A stretch of 64,000 bases of DNA from Allobosea sp. (GCA_024231975.1 JAAEQB010000057.1:1-64000), one strand, 5' to 3'. Positions 34,901 to 42,080 are shown, counted from the first letter of the stretch. A program made the numbers and translations. Notes: generated by a model from the sequence alone, not told the origin.

Positions 34901-36276
34901 CCAGGAACCAGCGCCTGCGCGTCCATTATCTGCTTGAGCCCGGCTGGAAGGCCGACGCCGCGATCCAGGGGCTCGGCCGGACCAACCGCACCAACCAGGC
35001 GCAGCCGCCGCTGTTTCGGCCGATCGCGACCAATGTGAAGGCTGAGAAGCGCTTCCTCAGCACGATCGCCCGCCGTCTCGACACGCTCGGCGCTATCACG
35101 CGCGGCCAACGCCAGACGGGCGGCCAGGGCCTGTTTCGCCCCGAGGATAATCTGGAATCGCACTACGCACGCGATGCGCTGCGCCAGTTCTACCTCGTTC
35201 TCGTGCGCGGCAAGATCGAAGGCTGCTCGCTCGAGCGCTTCGAGGATTCGACCGGCCTGAAGCTGATGGACGAGACCGGCATCAAGGACGAACTGCCGCC
35301 CATCACGACCTTCCTGAATCGCCTTCTCGCCCTCACCATCGACTTGCAGGATACCTTGTTCTCGGCCTTCGAGCAGTTGCTGGCCGCCAAAGTCGCCGGC
35401 GCCATCGCCGCCGGGGTCTACGATCTCGGCCTCGAAACGCTCAAGGCCGAAAGCTTCGTCGTGAAGGACCGCCGCACGATCTACACCCATCCGGGGACGG
35501 GGGCCGCGACGCAGCTCCTCACCATCGCACAGCGCGAGAGGAACCGGCCGTTCTCCCTCGAAAAGGCGCTCGCGCTGCTCGACGATCCCCGCGCCATCCT
35601 TCTCGTCAACGAGCGCTCCGGCCGGGCGGCGGTGCAGCTCACTGCACCGTCGTTCATGCTCGACGATGGCGAGATCGAGCGCCGCGCGACGCTCGTGCGG
35701 CCGTTGGAGCAGCACTACGCGACGATGAAGACAATGGCGGAGAGCCATTGGCGCGAGGCCGATCGTGCGACCTTCTCCCAGGCCTGGGACGCCGAACTGG
35801 CCGATATCCCGACGTTCTCGGAATCGACGATCCACGTCGTCGCCGGCCTCCTTCTCCCGATCTGGAAGCGGCTGCCGAATGAATCCACACGCGTCTATCG
35901 GCTTCAGACCGATGACGGCGAGCGGATCATCGGCCGCAGGGCCTCGCCCGCCTGGGTCGCCAAGGCGATGGCGACCGGAACGACGTCCTTGTCGGCCGAC
36001 GACGCCTTTACCGCCCTGATGGACGGCCGCACCATTCTCGACCTGGCCGAGGGCCTCCAGCTGCGCCGCGTCCGCGTCATGGGCGCAAACCGCATCGAGC
36101 TCACCGGCTTCACCGATCCCATGCGCGAGCGGCTCAGCGCCTATGGCCTGTTCCACGAGATCATCTCCTGGAAGCTGAGGATGTTCGTTCCGACCAACGG
36201 GAATGGGCCGGCCGTGCTCGCAAAGCTTCTGGATCGCTGGTCCATCGAGCGCATCGGCGAGAAGGAGGCGGCGTGA
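31951..36276 (+). CDS. Strawberry-notch-like helicase fused to a DNA methyltransferase domain
   Basis: Protein of 1441 residues. The N-terminal part is an N6-adenine methyltransferase-like domain: SAM motif VLEPSAGTGLLAILAE (about residue 145) and catalytic NPPF (about 211). Next comes a superfamily 2 helicase of the strawberry-notch type: Walker A GDGTGAGKGRQSAG (about 495), DESHAMQN (about 606), a VSATGAT motif III and the C-terminal helicase lobe (LIFSDAGGTGRSYHADLA, then QGLGRTNRTNQAQPP). The remaining 350 residues have no clear match. Such proteins are conserved on alphaproteobacterial conjugative plasmids. They could shield or remodel incoming DNA, but the role is unproven. ATG 31951 is preceded by GAGGATCTCCCC. 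Confidence 0.88.
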   Translation: MNALPPVADARSAAPVDPAAVVHAAAILLLPHIERGARVDAAILRSAMETASGGSDAAGLWDWKAAYEACEAATVLFLRKYGKVLLRKAGSPAAALPLLGRIARLLPTHTRRSEEVQAFQQFSTPIPLGLVAATAAAITPADRVLEPSAGTGLLAILAEIAGASLLLNELADTRAALLSSLFPAITVTRFDAAQIDDHLDPAAVPSVVLMNPPFSAMAHVEGRVADAAFRHVASALARLAPGGRLVTITGANLDPESPSWSSAFIRLQERGRVVFSAGIDGAVYAKHGTTFPTRLIVIDKLPADDPAAFPVSPGSAPDVATLMTWLGTHLPARPPVDPSGLVPASPRTVPGYLARAASAAPAPAKASVIDGVELAYDTVDWTAPEGAHLTDAIYEPYALQAIRIPGAQAHPTRLVQSAAMASVAPPKPTYRPMLPANLVSDGLLSDAQLETLIYAGEAHGAFLAGSWTVDDTFDIVKAAPEGAAGAVSFRRGFMLGDGTGAGKGRQSAGIILDQWLRGRRKAVWISKSDKLIEDAQRDWSALGMERLLITPLSRFPQGKPITLTESILFTTYATLRSEERGDKASRVRQIVEWLGPDFDGVIIFDESHAMQNAAGGKGERGDVAASQQGRAGLRLQHALPKARIVYVSATGATTVHNLAYAQRLGLWGGEDFPFATRAEFVEAIEAGGVAAMEVLARDLRALGLYTARSLSYDGVEYELVEHELTDEQRRIYDAYAGAFQVIHNHLEAAMQAANVTGSSGTLNRQAKSAARSAFESAKQRFFGHLLTSMKTPTLIRSIERDLEAGHAAVIQIVSTGEALMERRLAEIPTEEWSDVRVDITPREYVLDYLAHSFPVQLYEPYSNGDGNIFSRAVFRDGQPVESREAVARRDGLIEHLASLPPVPGALDQVVQRFGSDRVAEVTGRSRRIVCKPTADGRGQRFVVESRAGSANLAETQAFMDDLKSILIFSDAGGTGRSYHADLAARNQRLRVHYLLEPGWKADAAIQGLGRTNRTNQAQPPLFRPIATNVKAEKRFLSTIARRLDTLGAITRGQRQTGGQGLFRPEDNLESHYARDALRQFYLVLVRGKIEGCSLERFEDSTGLKLMDETGIKDELPPITTFLNRLLALTIDLQDTLFSAFEQLLAAKVAGAIAAGVYDLGLETLKAESFVVKDRRTIYTHPGTGAATQLLTIAQRERNRPFSLEKALALLDDPRAILLVNERSGRAAVQLTAPSFMLDDGEIERRATLVRPLEQHYATMKTMAESHWREADRATFSQAWDAELADIPTFSESTIHVVAGLLLPIWKRLPNESTRVYRLQTDDGERIIGRRASPAWVAKAMATGTTSLSADDAFTALMDGRTILDLAEGLQLRRVRVMGANRIELTGFTDPMRERLSAYGLFHEIISWKLRMFVPTNGNGPAVLAKLLDRWSIERIGEKEAA

Positions 36277-36365
36277 TGGCTTGCTTCCATGCTGCTGCCC
36301 GGCCCCTTCACAGAACGGGACCGGACGGCGCCAGCCGCGTCGTCGTCGTGTGATGGGGCGCGACG

Positions 36366-37403
36366 ATGGCTCGGGAAACATTCACGGACCTGGCACGCAG
36401 CCTCGCCGACCGGGCGGAGGCCGTGTGCCGCCGCTATCTCTCCGCGGGGCGCAGAAGTGGCGACTACTGGACTGTCGGGGACCTCAGTAACAACAAAGGT
36501 AAATCGCTCTACGTGCGCCTCGAGGGGACGCGCAAGGGGCGATGGACCGATTCCGCTACGGGGGAGTTCGGCGATCTGCTCGACGTCATCCGGGAAACCC
36601 GCGATCTGCGTGAGCCGCGCGACCTCGCCGACGAGGTGCGACACTTCCTGGCGCTGCCGCTCGACGACCCGGCTGACCTGCGCGAAGCGCAACCCTATCA
36701 GTCCGCCCGCAGGGCGCCCGGCGCGCCGCGCCGGCTCTTCGCCATGGCTCGGCCGATCGCCGGCACGCTGGCCGAATCCTATCTCCGTTCGCGCGGCATC
36801 CTCTGCGGAGCCAGCGAACGCTGGCTGCGCTTCCACCCGGGCTGCTACTACCGGGATCACGACGGCGGGCGCACGCTGGTCCTGCCGGCCTTGCTGGCGG
36901 CGATCACCTCGCCCGACGGCACGATCACCGGCGTGCATCGTACCTGGCTCGATCCCAACGGTGCCGGCAAGGCGCTTCTCGCCGAGCCGCGCCGGTCGAT
37001 GGGCTCCCTTCTCGGCCGTGGCGTGCGCCTCGGCGGCACGGCTGGTATGGCCGCCCCTGCTCTTGTCGCCGGCGAGGGTGTCGAGACGCTGCTGTCACTG
37101 CGCATGGTAATGCCGGCCATGCCCGCCATCGCGGCGACCTCTGCCAATCACCTCTCGGCGCTTGCGCTCCCGCCCGGCTGCGAGCGCCTCTATATCGCGA
37201 CCGATGCCGACGCGGCCGGGCGGCGCGGCGGCGCCGCTCTCGGCCGGCGCGCCCGTGCGGCCGGGCTCGTCGTCCTGCCGCTCGCGCCGCGCCTCGGCGA
37301 TTTCAACGAGGATCTCCGGCAGAGCGGCCCAGCCCCGCTCGCGGCATGGCTGCGGCTCCAGCTCGCCTCCGAGGACGTCGGCCTGCTCCTGCTCGACGGA
37401 TGA
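36366..37403 (+). CDS. Toprim-domain protein (DUF7146/primase-like)
   Basis: Protein of 345 residues from ATG 36366. The N-terminal part has the zinc-free primase-like pattern RSGDYWTVGDLSNNKGKSLY and RLEGTRKGRWTDSATGEFGD. The C-terminal Toprim domain has VAGEGVETLLSLRM (the catalytic Glu), YIATDADAAGRRGG (the DxD) and RLGDFNEDLRQ. The three acidic groups are intact, so nucleotidyl transfer or DNA cleavage is possible. Proteins of this class usually follow the strawberry-notch gene on such plasmids, which suggests a primase for the complementary strand after transfer. Confidence 0.85.
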   Translation: MARETFTDLARSLADRAEAVCRRYLSAGRRSGDYWTVGDLSNNKGKSLYVRLEGTRKGRWTDSATGEFGDLLDVIRETRDLREPRDLADEVRHFLALPLDDPADLREAQPYQSARRAPGAPRRLFAMARPIAGTLAESYLRSRGILCGASERWLRFHPGCYYRDHDGGRTLVLPALLAAITSPDGTITGVHRTWLDPNGAGKALLAEPRRSMGSLLGRGVRLGGTAGMAAPALVAGEGVETLLSLRMVMPAMPAIAATSANHLSALALPPGCERLYIATDADAAGRRGGAALGRRARAAGLVVLPLAPRLGDFNEDLRQSGPAPLAAWLRLQLASEDVGLLLLDG

Positions 37404-37610
37404 GCGGCCGGCAACGGGGGGCGGCCGGAGCGCGGCGCCGGCGGCGCGGCGGGCCCGGGCGGTCATGCGCCGGGGCCGCGCCCGCGGCCTGCCTGAGAGC
37501 CGCCCGCTACCACGCGGGCTCCGGACCTTCGGCGGCTGAAGCCGCTCGGCGCTGCGCTGGCCCGCGCGCTGCGCGCGCGGCTCCGGCCGGAACCCGCGTG
37601 GAGAGGGTCG

Positions 37611-37648
37611 CCGTCAGGCCGCGAGGGTCGCGGCCACAACCGACGGAG
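37611..37648 (+). promoter_or_regulatory. Folded leader, inverted variant before DUF2493
   Basis: CCGTC (37611-37615) pairs with GACGG (37642-37646). The inner hairpin GGCCGCG-agggt-CGCGGCC (37617-37635) has seven perfect pairs. The GGAG ribosome site (37645-37648) overlaps the right arm of the outer stem, and ATG 37655 follows. The design resembles family I, but the arms are swapped. Confidence 0.6.
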
Positions 37649-37654
37649 ACTCTT

Positions 37655-38599
37655 ATGGACCCGTTCCTTCCGCACGACGACGCATCCGAGCCCGATCATA
37701 CCACCTCGCCGACCGAGAGCTTCATCCGTGCGGCGCAGCTCTATGGCTACCGGCCCCATGAGGACGAGCCGGACCAGCGCCCCATGCCCGACGAGACGAC
37801 CGTCGCGACCGCGCTCGCCGGGATCTTCGAAGCGCTCAGCAGCGCGCTCGTCGACACACGCCTCGAATCCGACCTCGAAGGCCTGCTCTGGGCGACCGTC
37901 AATCTCTTCCACCGCGCCGCCGACCGCCTGCAGCGGGATCTCGACCGCAACGAGGACGCCCAGCGCGTCAGCCAGCAGGAGCAGGACGGCTCCGAGGTGA
38001 AGTCGGTCGAGCTCGAACGGCTCACGGCACAGGGGATCGCCTTGATCGACCGTCGCGACGTTCTCGAGGACATGCGCGACGAGGCCTGCGGCTTGTTCGA
38101 GGCCCATACCGGATCGAGTTGGCGCCCGCGCAGCGGCTCGAAGGTCAACCATGGCCGCCTCACCTCCGCGGTGATCGACTCGCGCGACTTCCTCGCGGCG
38201 CGGCGGCGCGCCGAGACGCAGGTCCTGCTCCCGCCCGGCACGAAGATCGCGGTCTCCGGTGGGCTCGACTTCAACGACCACCAGCTGATCTGGGACGTCC
38301 TCGACAAGGCGCTGGCCCGCCACCCGGACATGGTGCTCGTCCATGGCGGCAGCCCGACTGGCACGGAGCGCATCGCCGCCTGCTGGGCCGAGAATCGCGG
38401 CATCACCGAGATTCCGTTCAAGCCGGACTGGAAACGGCACAACCGCGCAGCGCCCTTCCGCCGCAATGACGAGATGCTCTCGATCGTGCCCGCCGGCGTC
38501 ATCGCCTTCCCGGGGTCCGGCATCACCGACAACCTTTGCGATAAGGCTCGAAGCCTCGGCATCCCGGTCTGGCGTCCTCGCGAGGGCAGCGGCGCGTAA
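37655..38599 (+). CDS. DUF2493 (SLOG-fold) protein
   Basis: Protein of 314 residues from ATG 37655. The N-terminal 200 residues are helical and charged. The C-terminal DUF2493 domain is clear: KIAVSGGLDFNDHQLIWDVL, MVLVHGGSPTGTERIAACWA, FKPDWKRHNRAAPFRRNDEM and GVIAFPGSGITDNLCDKARS. The fold is related to DprA/SLOG nucleotide- or ssDNA-binding proteins. The GG and RN residues expected to bind a nucleotide are kept. It belongs to the common plasmid set with the Toprim and DUF736 genes. Confidence 0.85.
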   Translation: MDPFLPHDDASEPDHTTSPTESFIRAAQLYGYRPHEDEPDQRPMPDETTVATALAGIFEALSSALVDTRLESDLEGLLWATVNLFHRAADRLQRDLDRNEDAQRVSQQEQDGSEVKSVELERLTAQGIALIDRRDVLEDMRDEACGLFEAHTGSSWRPRSGSKVNHGRLTSAVIDSRDFLAARRRAETQVLLPPGTKIAVSGGLDFNDHQLIWDVLDKALARHPDMVLVHGGSPTGTERIAACWAENRGITEIPFKPDWKRHNRAAPFRRNDEMLSIVPAGVIAFPGSGITDNLCDKARSLGIPVWRPREGSGA

Positions 38600-39248
38600 G
38601 CGCCGCCTTTCTTCTTCCCGGCGCGCAGCGCCACGCGCGCCGATATCGGGCCCGTCCGGATTCCAGAATCCGGGCGGGCGGATTTGCTGCATCCGCGGAG
38701 GGCCCGCGCACGGCGAGGAGCGCCGAAATGGGGCCGGCTTTGCGCCGGCGCGCTATCCTCGTGGCGCCGGTGTTGGAGAATGAGATGGCGCTTCGAAGCG
38801 TCCGTCCCCGGGGCGCCGCGCTGGCGCGGCCCGAGAGGGGGCCGGAGCCCCCGACGAACAGGTTCGGGATCACCTCTGGAAGGCGCCGCGGGCGCGAGGC
38901 GGCAGGGCGGGCGATCGCCGCTGGGTGCAGCGCCGTTTGGACGGGGTTTCCGCAGCGCTCGGCCGCGAGGCGGTTATCGGCGGCGAACGAAGGCCGGGCA
39001 GTCGCGATCGAGCAGGCCGGGACGGTGGCGCTGTCCGTCATATTGGCGGGGATGGCACAGGGGGCGTTGCGCGAGCGCGCCGTCATGCCGCACGGATCAA
39101 GCGGTCCGCCTCGGCGATCAGGTCCGGCGATGGTGGCCTCAGGGCCCCTCGCGGCCGGATGCGTTCAGACCATTCCCCCTTTGTGTCGCCTGTGTAGAGG
39201 ACCGCTTGCCTATTGCGGTCAACCCCTGCGGGGTAAGCCCGGCCAAAT
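38600..39248. other. Stretch without a supported gene
   Basis: A strong hairpin lies at 38650-38679, then about 550 bases of very GC-rich sequence. Long overlapping frames exist on both strands (38728-39255 plus and 38523-39086 minus), but neither has a recognisable fold, and they are largely mirror frames of each other. I see no reliable gene. Confidence 0.45.
38650..38679. terminator. Strong hairpin after the DUF2493 gene
   Basis: GCCCGTCCGGATTC (38650-38663) pairs with GAATCCGGGCGGGC (38666-38679): 14 pairs including one T-G wobble, with a two-base gap as loop. It probably slows or ends transcription of the upstream gene, although the following sequence is only weakly T-rich. Confidence 0.55.
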
Positions 39249-39368
39249 ATTCTGAAAAATTCGATTTCGGTCTGTTCGTGCGGGCCCAGGCGCTTTCCCG
39301 ATCCTCGCCGCGCGCGGCTCGGGGAAAGCGCGGACCCGCCTGCTGCGGAAAATAGGATTTTTCAGAAT
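39249..39368. repeat. Large inverted repeat with AT-rich arms
   Basis: The left arm ATTCTGAAAAATTCGATTT (39249-39267) is matched by AAAATAGGATTTTTCAGAAT (39349-39368) in reverse complement with two or three mismatches. Further inside, GCGCTTTCCC pairs with GGGGAAAGCGC, and the centre is the palindrome GCCGCGCGCGGC. The whole 120 bp can fold as one long imperfect stem, and the AT-rich ends stand out from surrounding GC-rich DNA. It could be a small terminal-repeat element (MITE-like), a replication or transfer initiation structure, or a long bidirectional terminator. It lies 85 bp before the DUF736 gene. Confidence 0.65.
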
Positions 39369-39452
39369 TTTTGTCCGAGCTGACCGCGGCAGGACGGCCC
39401 TCTTCAGCGGCGCCATCGGGAATGGTCCCGACGCAACCGACGGAGAAGTACC

Positions 39453-39776
39453 ATGGCCACCACGATCGCAAACCTGACCGTCAAGCAGGACGGCACCCTC
39501 GAAGGCATGCTGACCACCCTCAACGTCAACGTCCCGATCGCCCTCGTTCCCAACGCGATGCGGAACAACGAAGACTCGCCCGTGATCCGCGTCATCGCCC
39601 GCCGCAACGGCTTCGAGATCGGCGCCGGCTGGAACCGGACCTCGAAGCAGACCGGCGAGGAATACCTCTCGATCAAGCTGGCGGCCCCCGAGTTCGGCGT
39701 GATCTTCGGCAATCTGGCGCCGGCCCCGGGCAACGACCCCGACAAGAAGGTGATCCTCTGGAACCCGCCCGGTTGA
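39453..39776 (+). CDS. DUF736-family protein
   Basis: Protein of 107 residues from ATG 39453 (MATTIANLTVKQDGTLEGML). The typical continuation is ALVPNAMRNNEDSPVIRVIA, then FEIGAGWNRTSKQTGEEYLS and IKLAAPEFGVIFGNLAPAPG. It is widespread on alphaproteobacterial conjugative plasmids; function unknown, with a suggestion of a small beta-rich fold. The ribosome site and spacer (CAACCGACGGAGA) are shared almost exactly with the DUF2493 leader. A hairpin CGGGA-atgg-TCCCG lies just upstream. Confidence 0.9.
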   Translation: MATTIANLTVKQDGTLEGMLTTLNVNVPIALVPNAMRNNEDSPVIRVIARRNGFEIGAGWNRTSKQTGEEYLSIKLAAPEFGVIFGNLAPAPGNDPDKKVILWNPPG

Positions 39777-39787
39777 CGGGAAACAAG

Positions 39788-39817
39788 GCCGGCCCCGATC
39801 CGGGGCCGGCTTCTTTC
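39788..39817 (+). terminator. Terminator after DUF736
   Basis: GCCGGCCCCG (39788-39797), loop ATC, CGGGGCCGGC (39801-39810), then TTCTTTC. Ten perfect pairs. Confidence 0.75.
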
Positions 39818-39830
39818 GTGTCGCGTCGTA

Positions 39831-39865
39831 ACGCTGGCGGCGGGCCTCGAACCCGCCGCCAGCGT
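39831..39865. other. Perfect 14-bp stem-loop
   Basis: ACGCTGGCGGCGGG (39831-39844) pairs with CCCGCCGCCAGCGT (39852-39865) around CCTCGAA. It lies 20 bp beyond the DUF736 terminator and has no T run, so it could serve transcription from the other direction or be a recognition site. Confidence 0.6.
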
Positions 39866-40230
39866 CGTGGACGTCGACCATCGATAAACGGTCTGCTGTC
39901 GTCGGCGTAGGGCAGATGTGCTGATGCCGGATGGACTGGTCGACATGCCGACGGCACAGCGCGGGTCGCCGAGCGCGGCATCCTCGACGAGAACGATTGA
40001 CCGAAACCGCGCCGACGCGCGCGCCGACGCGGCGGCAATCCTGCCCCCGCGGGGCTGGCCGGTGGGTCGCTGCCGCGCCACGGACCGCACCAACATCTCA
40101 TGATCCAGCGGGGTCAAAGCCGGAACCCGGCATCGAGCCGGCTTCCGCCTTGCTGGAGCCGACCGGAGCCTGGAAAGCCTGCTCAGATCGTCCGAGGGTG
40201 CCATAGTAGTGCGGAGGGCTCAAGGACGAG

Positions 40231-40326
40231 CGGTACCCCCAATTTTCCCGCCGAACGCTGCGCGCCCGACGACAAAATCGGCTCCCCCGCTCGCCGCCTG
40301 TCGGCGGTCGCTGCGCGATCCTTGAC
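40231..40326 (+). repeat. Structured leader, family II (copy A)
   Basis: Shared with 41315-41403: CGGTnCCCCCAATTTTCC, a variable GC-rich middle, AAAATCGG, then CCGCTCGCCGCC, a 3-4 base loop, GGCGGTCGCT and CGCGATCC-TGAC. AATTTT/AAAAT and CCGCC/GGCGG can pair to give two consecutive hairpins. A small gene starts 58 bases downstream (40384). Confidence 0.65.
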
Positions 40327-40383
40327 CCCTCCGCACCACCATGACCGCCGGCGTCGTCTTTCACACGAATTCAGGAGACGACG

Positions 40384-40548
40384 ATGCCGATCGAACAGCA
40401 CATCGAGGAACTGCGCGCGGAACTCAGAAACTGCTGCGATGCCGACGAGCTCCGCCAGATCGCGGAGGAGCTGGAGATGGCCCTGGCCGAGCAAGAGGCG
40501 ATGCTGGCCGAAGCCGAAGGCCCCTACACGAGCGCGCCGCCCTTCTAG
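40384..40548 (+). CDS. Small acidic helical protein, unknown (54 aa)
   Basis: ATG 40384 with AGGAGACG upstream. It encodes MPIEQHIEELRAELRNCCDA and then a predicted amphipathic helix (ELRQIAEELEMALAEQEAML) ending TSAPPF. Composition and heptad-like Leu spacing suggest a short coiled coil. No family is known. Placement after the family II leader, as for the gene at 41458, suggests shared control. Confidence 0.6.
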   Translation: MPIEQHIEELRAELRNCCDADELRQIAEELEMALAEQEAMLAEAEGPYTSAPPF

Positions 40549-40583
40549 GGGGCGGCGTCGCGTTGCGGACGCGCTCGGCGGCC

Positions 40584-40862
40584 TCAGCCGTTGAGCGCGT
40601 CTTTGACCGCCTTCGCCGGCGCAAAGCTCAGCTTGCGCGACGCGGCAACCTTGATCGTCGCACCCGTCGCCGGATTGCGCGCCTCGCGCGCGGGCACGTC
40701 CTTGACCTTGAATTTGCCGAAGCCGGCGATGCTCGTCTCCGTCCCGCTCTTCGCTGCCGCGGCGATCTCCCTGAACACGCCGTCGACGATGGCCTTCGCC
40801 TGCGTCTTGCTCAGGCTGTGCTCGGCGGCGATCTTCTCGGCGATCTCGGCTGCAGTCGTCAT
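40584..40862 (-). CDS. HU-family DNA-binding protein
   Basis: Protein of 92 residues from ATG 40862 (MTTAAEIAEKIAAEHSLSKT), with ribosome site AGGAGATATCGTCC. The HU/IHF features are all present: the helical N-terminus, GTETSIAGFGKFKVKDVPAR and the DNA-binding arm EARNPATGATIKVAASRKLS, ending AVKDALNG. It bends and compacts DNA. As an element-borne HU it may help in the nucleoprotein structures for transfer or mask the element's DNA. It is the only leftward gene between 24.5 and 42.4 kb apart from the relic at 31.5 kb. Confidence 0.93.
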   Translation of the reverse strand: MTTAAEIAEKIAAEHSLSKTQAKAIVDGVFREIAAAAKSGTETSIAGFGKFKVKDVPAREARNPATGATIKVAASRKLSFAPAKAVKDALNG

Positions 40863-41045
40863 GGACGATATCTCCTGTCGGGTTGATGACATCATTCGGT
40901 ATCGCATCGGGTTTGTGGCGGCGAAAGGGCAGCCAATCGCAGATCGCCGGAATCCACCGGAAATCGCTGATTTCGCGATTGCCGCGGTGCGGCCGTTGCC
41001 AGCACCCATTTCTCGATGGTGTGGAGATTGCGGCGGAAAAGGTCG

Positions 41046-41140
41046 GGCGAGGCCCCTGCGGGGCACGGCTCTACTCGCCCCCTGCGGGGGCTCCCGGAGC
41101 CCACAAGCGGTCTCCGCCCTTCGGGTGACGATCCTCTCGC
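41046..41140 (+). repeat. 95-bp multi-hairpin repeat, copy C1
   Basis: It matches 42081-42175 at 89 of 95 positions without gaps. Stems: GCCCC-tgc-GGGGC, CCCCC-tgc-GGGGG and GGCTCC-CGGAGCC. In copy C2 the first stem is GTCCC-ttc-GGGAC, a paired C-G to T-A change that keeps the base pair. Both end in GGGTGACGATCCTCTCGC. Confidence 0.75.
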
Positions 41141-41221
41141 GCGGTGGCGATGGCTACGTGCTTTCCGAGAACGATGAGAAGTCGAACCGGCGGTATAGTC
41201 GGCTGCCGCCGGCGGCGGACA

Positions 41222-41271
41222 CGACCCCTGATCGGGGTCGTGGTTTTCTCTCTCTCTCTCTCTCTCTCTCT
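41222..41271 (+). repeat. Hairpin followed by (TC)12 tract
   Basis: CGACCCC-tgatc-GGGGTCG (41222-41240), then TGG TTT and twelve TC units (41247-41270). The hairpin plus pyrimidine tract resembles a terminator. The dinucleotide run is prone to slippage and could change in length between strains. Confidence 0.7.
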
Positions 41272-41314
41272 GACGTCCGAGTGTACACCCGCCACTCCGG
41301 CGTCAAGGACTTCG

Positions 41315-41403
41315 CGGTGCCCCCAATTTTCCGACGCCCCTTGGGCGCCAGAAAATCGGTACCTCCGCTCGCCGCCGCTGGCGGTCGCTACGCGATCCCT
41401 GAC
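41315..41403 (+). repeat. Structured leader, family II (copy B)
   Basis: Counterpart of 40231-40326. CCAATTTTC pairs with GAAAATCGG around an inner GC stem, followed by CCGCC-gct-GGCGG. The gene at 41458 starts 55 bases downstream, close to the 58-base spacing of copy A, which argues for a leader function rather than a chance repeat. Confidence 0.65.
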
Positions 41404-41457
41404 GCCTCGCGCCTACGGTGCAGCCTCCTTCCGTCAGTTCGACGAAAGGAGACAGTC

Positions 41458-41835
41458 ATGACATCCAGGAATATCCGCACCATCGATAGCGGCAGTGCGC
41501 AATACTGGCGCGACCGGACGGAAGGCTTTCGGCTCATCCGTGACGCCGAAGAGGCCGCCGTGCAGCTCGCGCGCGAGCCGCTGTACATCGCAGGTCGGTG
41601 GAACGAGGCGTACGGCGAATACGAGCCTGTCGAGAACCTCGAACCTTTCGGCACAATGGAGGAGGCAATCGCGGCCATCGAAGCCAATGAGACGGCGGTG
41701 AGCATCCTGGTTGCGCAAGGTCGCACCCGCATCGGACGCTACGACATCTGGGCGGTGATCAAGGCGTTGAACCCCGATGGTGAACACATCGACGACCCGG
41801 CCTTCAACTCGCCCTTGAGTCTCGGCATCGCTTGA
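41458..41835 (+). CDS. Unknown protein (125 aa)
   Basis: ATG 41458 after GAAAGGAGACAGTC. The sequence MTSRNIRTIDSGSAQYWRDR has a central LAREPLYIAGRWNEAYGEYE and a C-terminal part HIDDPAFNSPLSLGIA. No domain recognised. It lies behind the family II leader and is followed by a strong terminator (41845-41876). Confidence 0.65.
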   Translation: MTSRNIRTIDSGSAQYWRDRTEGFRLIRDAEEAAVQLAREPLYIAGRWNEAYGEYEPVENLEPFGTMEEAIAAIEANETAVSILVAQGRTRIGRYDIWAVIKALNPDGEHIDDPAFNSPLSLGIA

Positions 41836-41844
41836 GATCCACTT

Positions 41845-41876
41845 GAGAGGCGGCAGAAGCCGCCTCTCACCTTTTC
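41845..41876 (+). terminator. Rho-independent terminator
   Basis: GAGAGGCGGC (41845-41854), loop AGAA, GCCGCCTCTC (41859-41868), then ACCTTTTCTG. Ten perfect pairs. Confidence 0.75.
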
Positions 41877-42080
41877 TGTCTCGCCGGCAGCCAGGTCAGC
41901 CGGATCGACCGGCTGGCCTGGCTTGTGACAGTCCGGCATTTCCCGCGATGGCAGCCTCATTTGCGCCTCGTGCAAGCCGGGCGCCGGCTTCGTGCGGGCT
42001 TTGGTCTTGCTGGAGCGGAGCCAGCTGAGCCTGATCAGGTCGTCCAGGATGCCATGGCGATCCCGAGGCGGACGATGTTG

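Noticed and set aside
34795..36381. 528-residue open frame on the minus strand
   Set aside because: Antisense of the helicase C-terminus, low-complexity Arg/Glu/Gly composition, no domain.
38523..39255. Overlapping frames of 187 (minus) and 175 (plus) residues
   Set aside because: Neither has recognisable structure or convincing start. Composition is dominated by Arg, Ala, Gly and Pro, as in random GC-rich frames. Left as unassigned.
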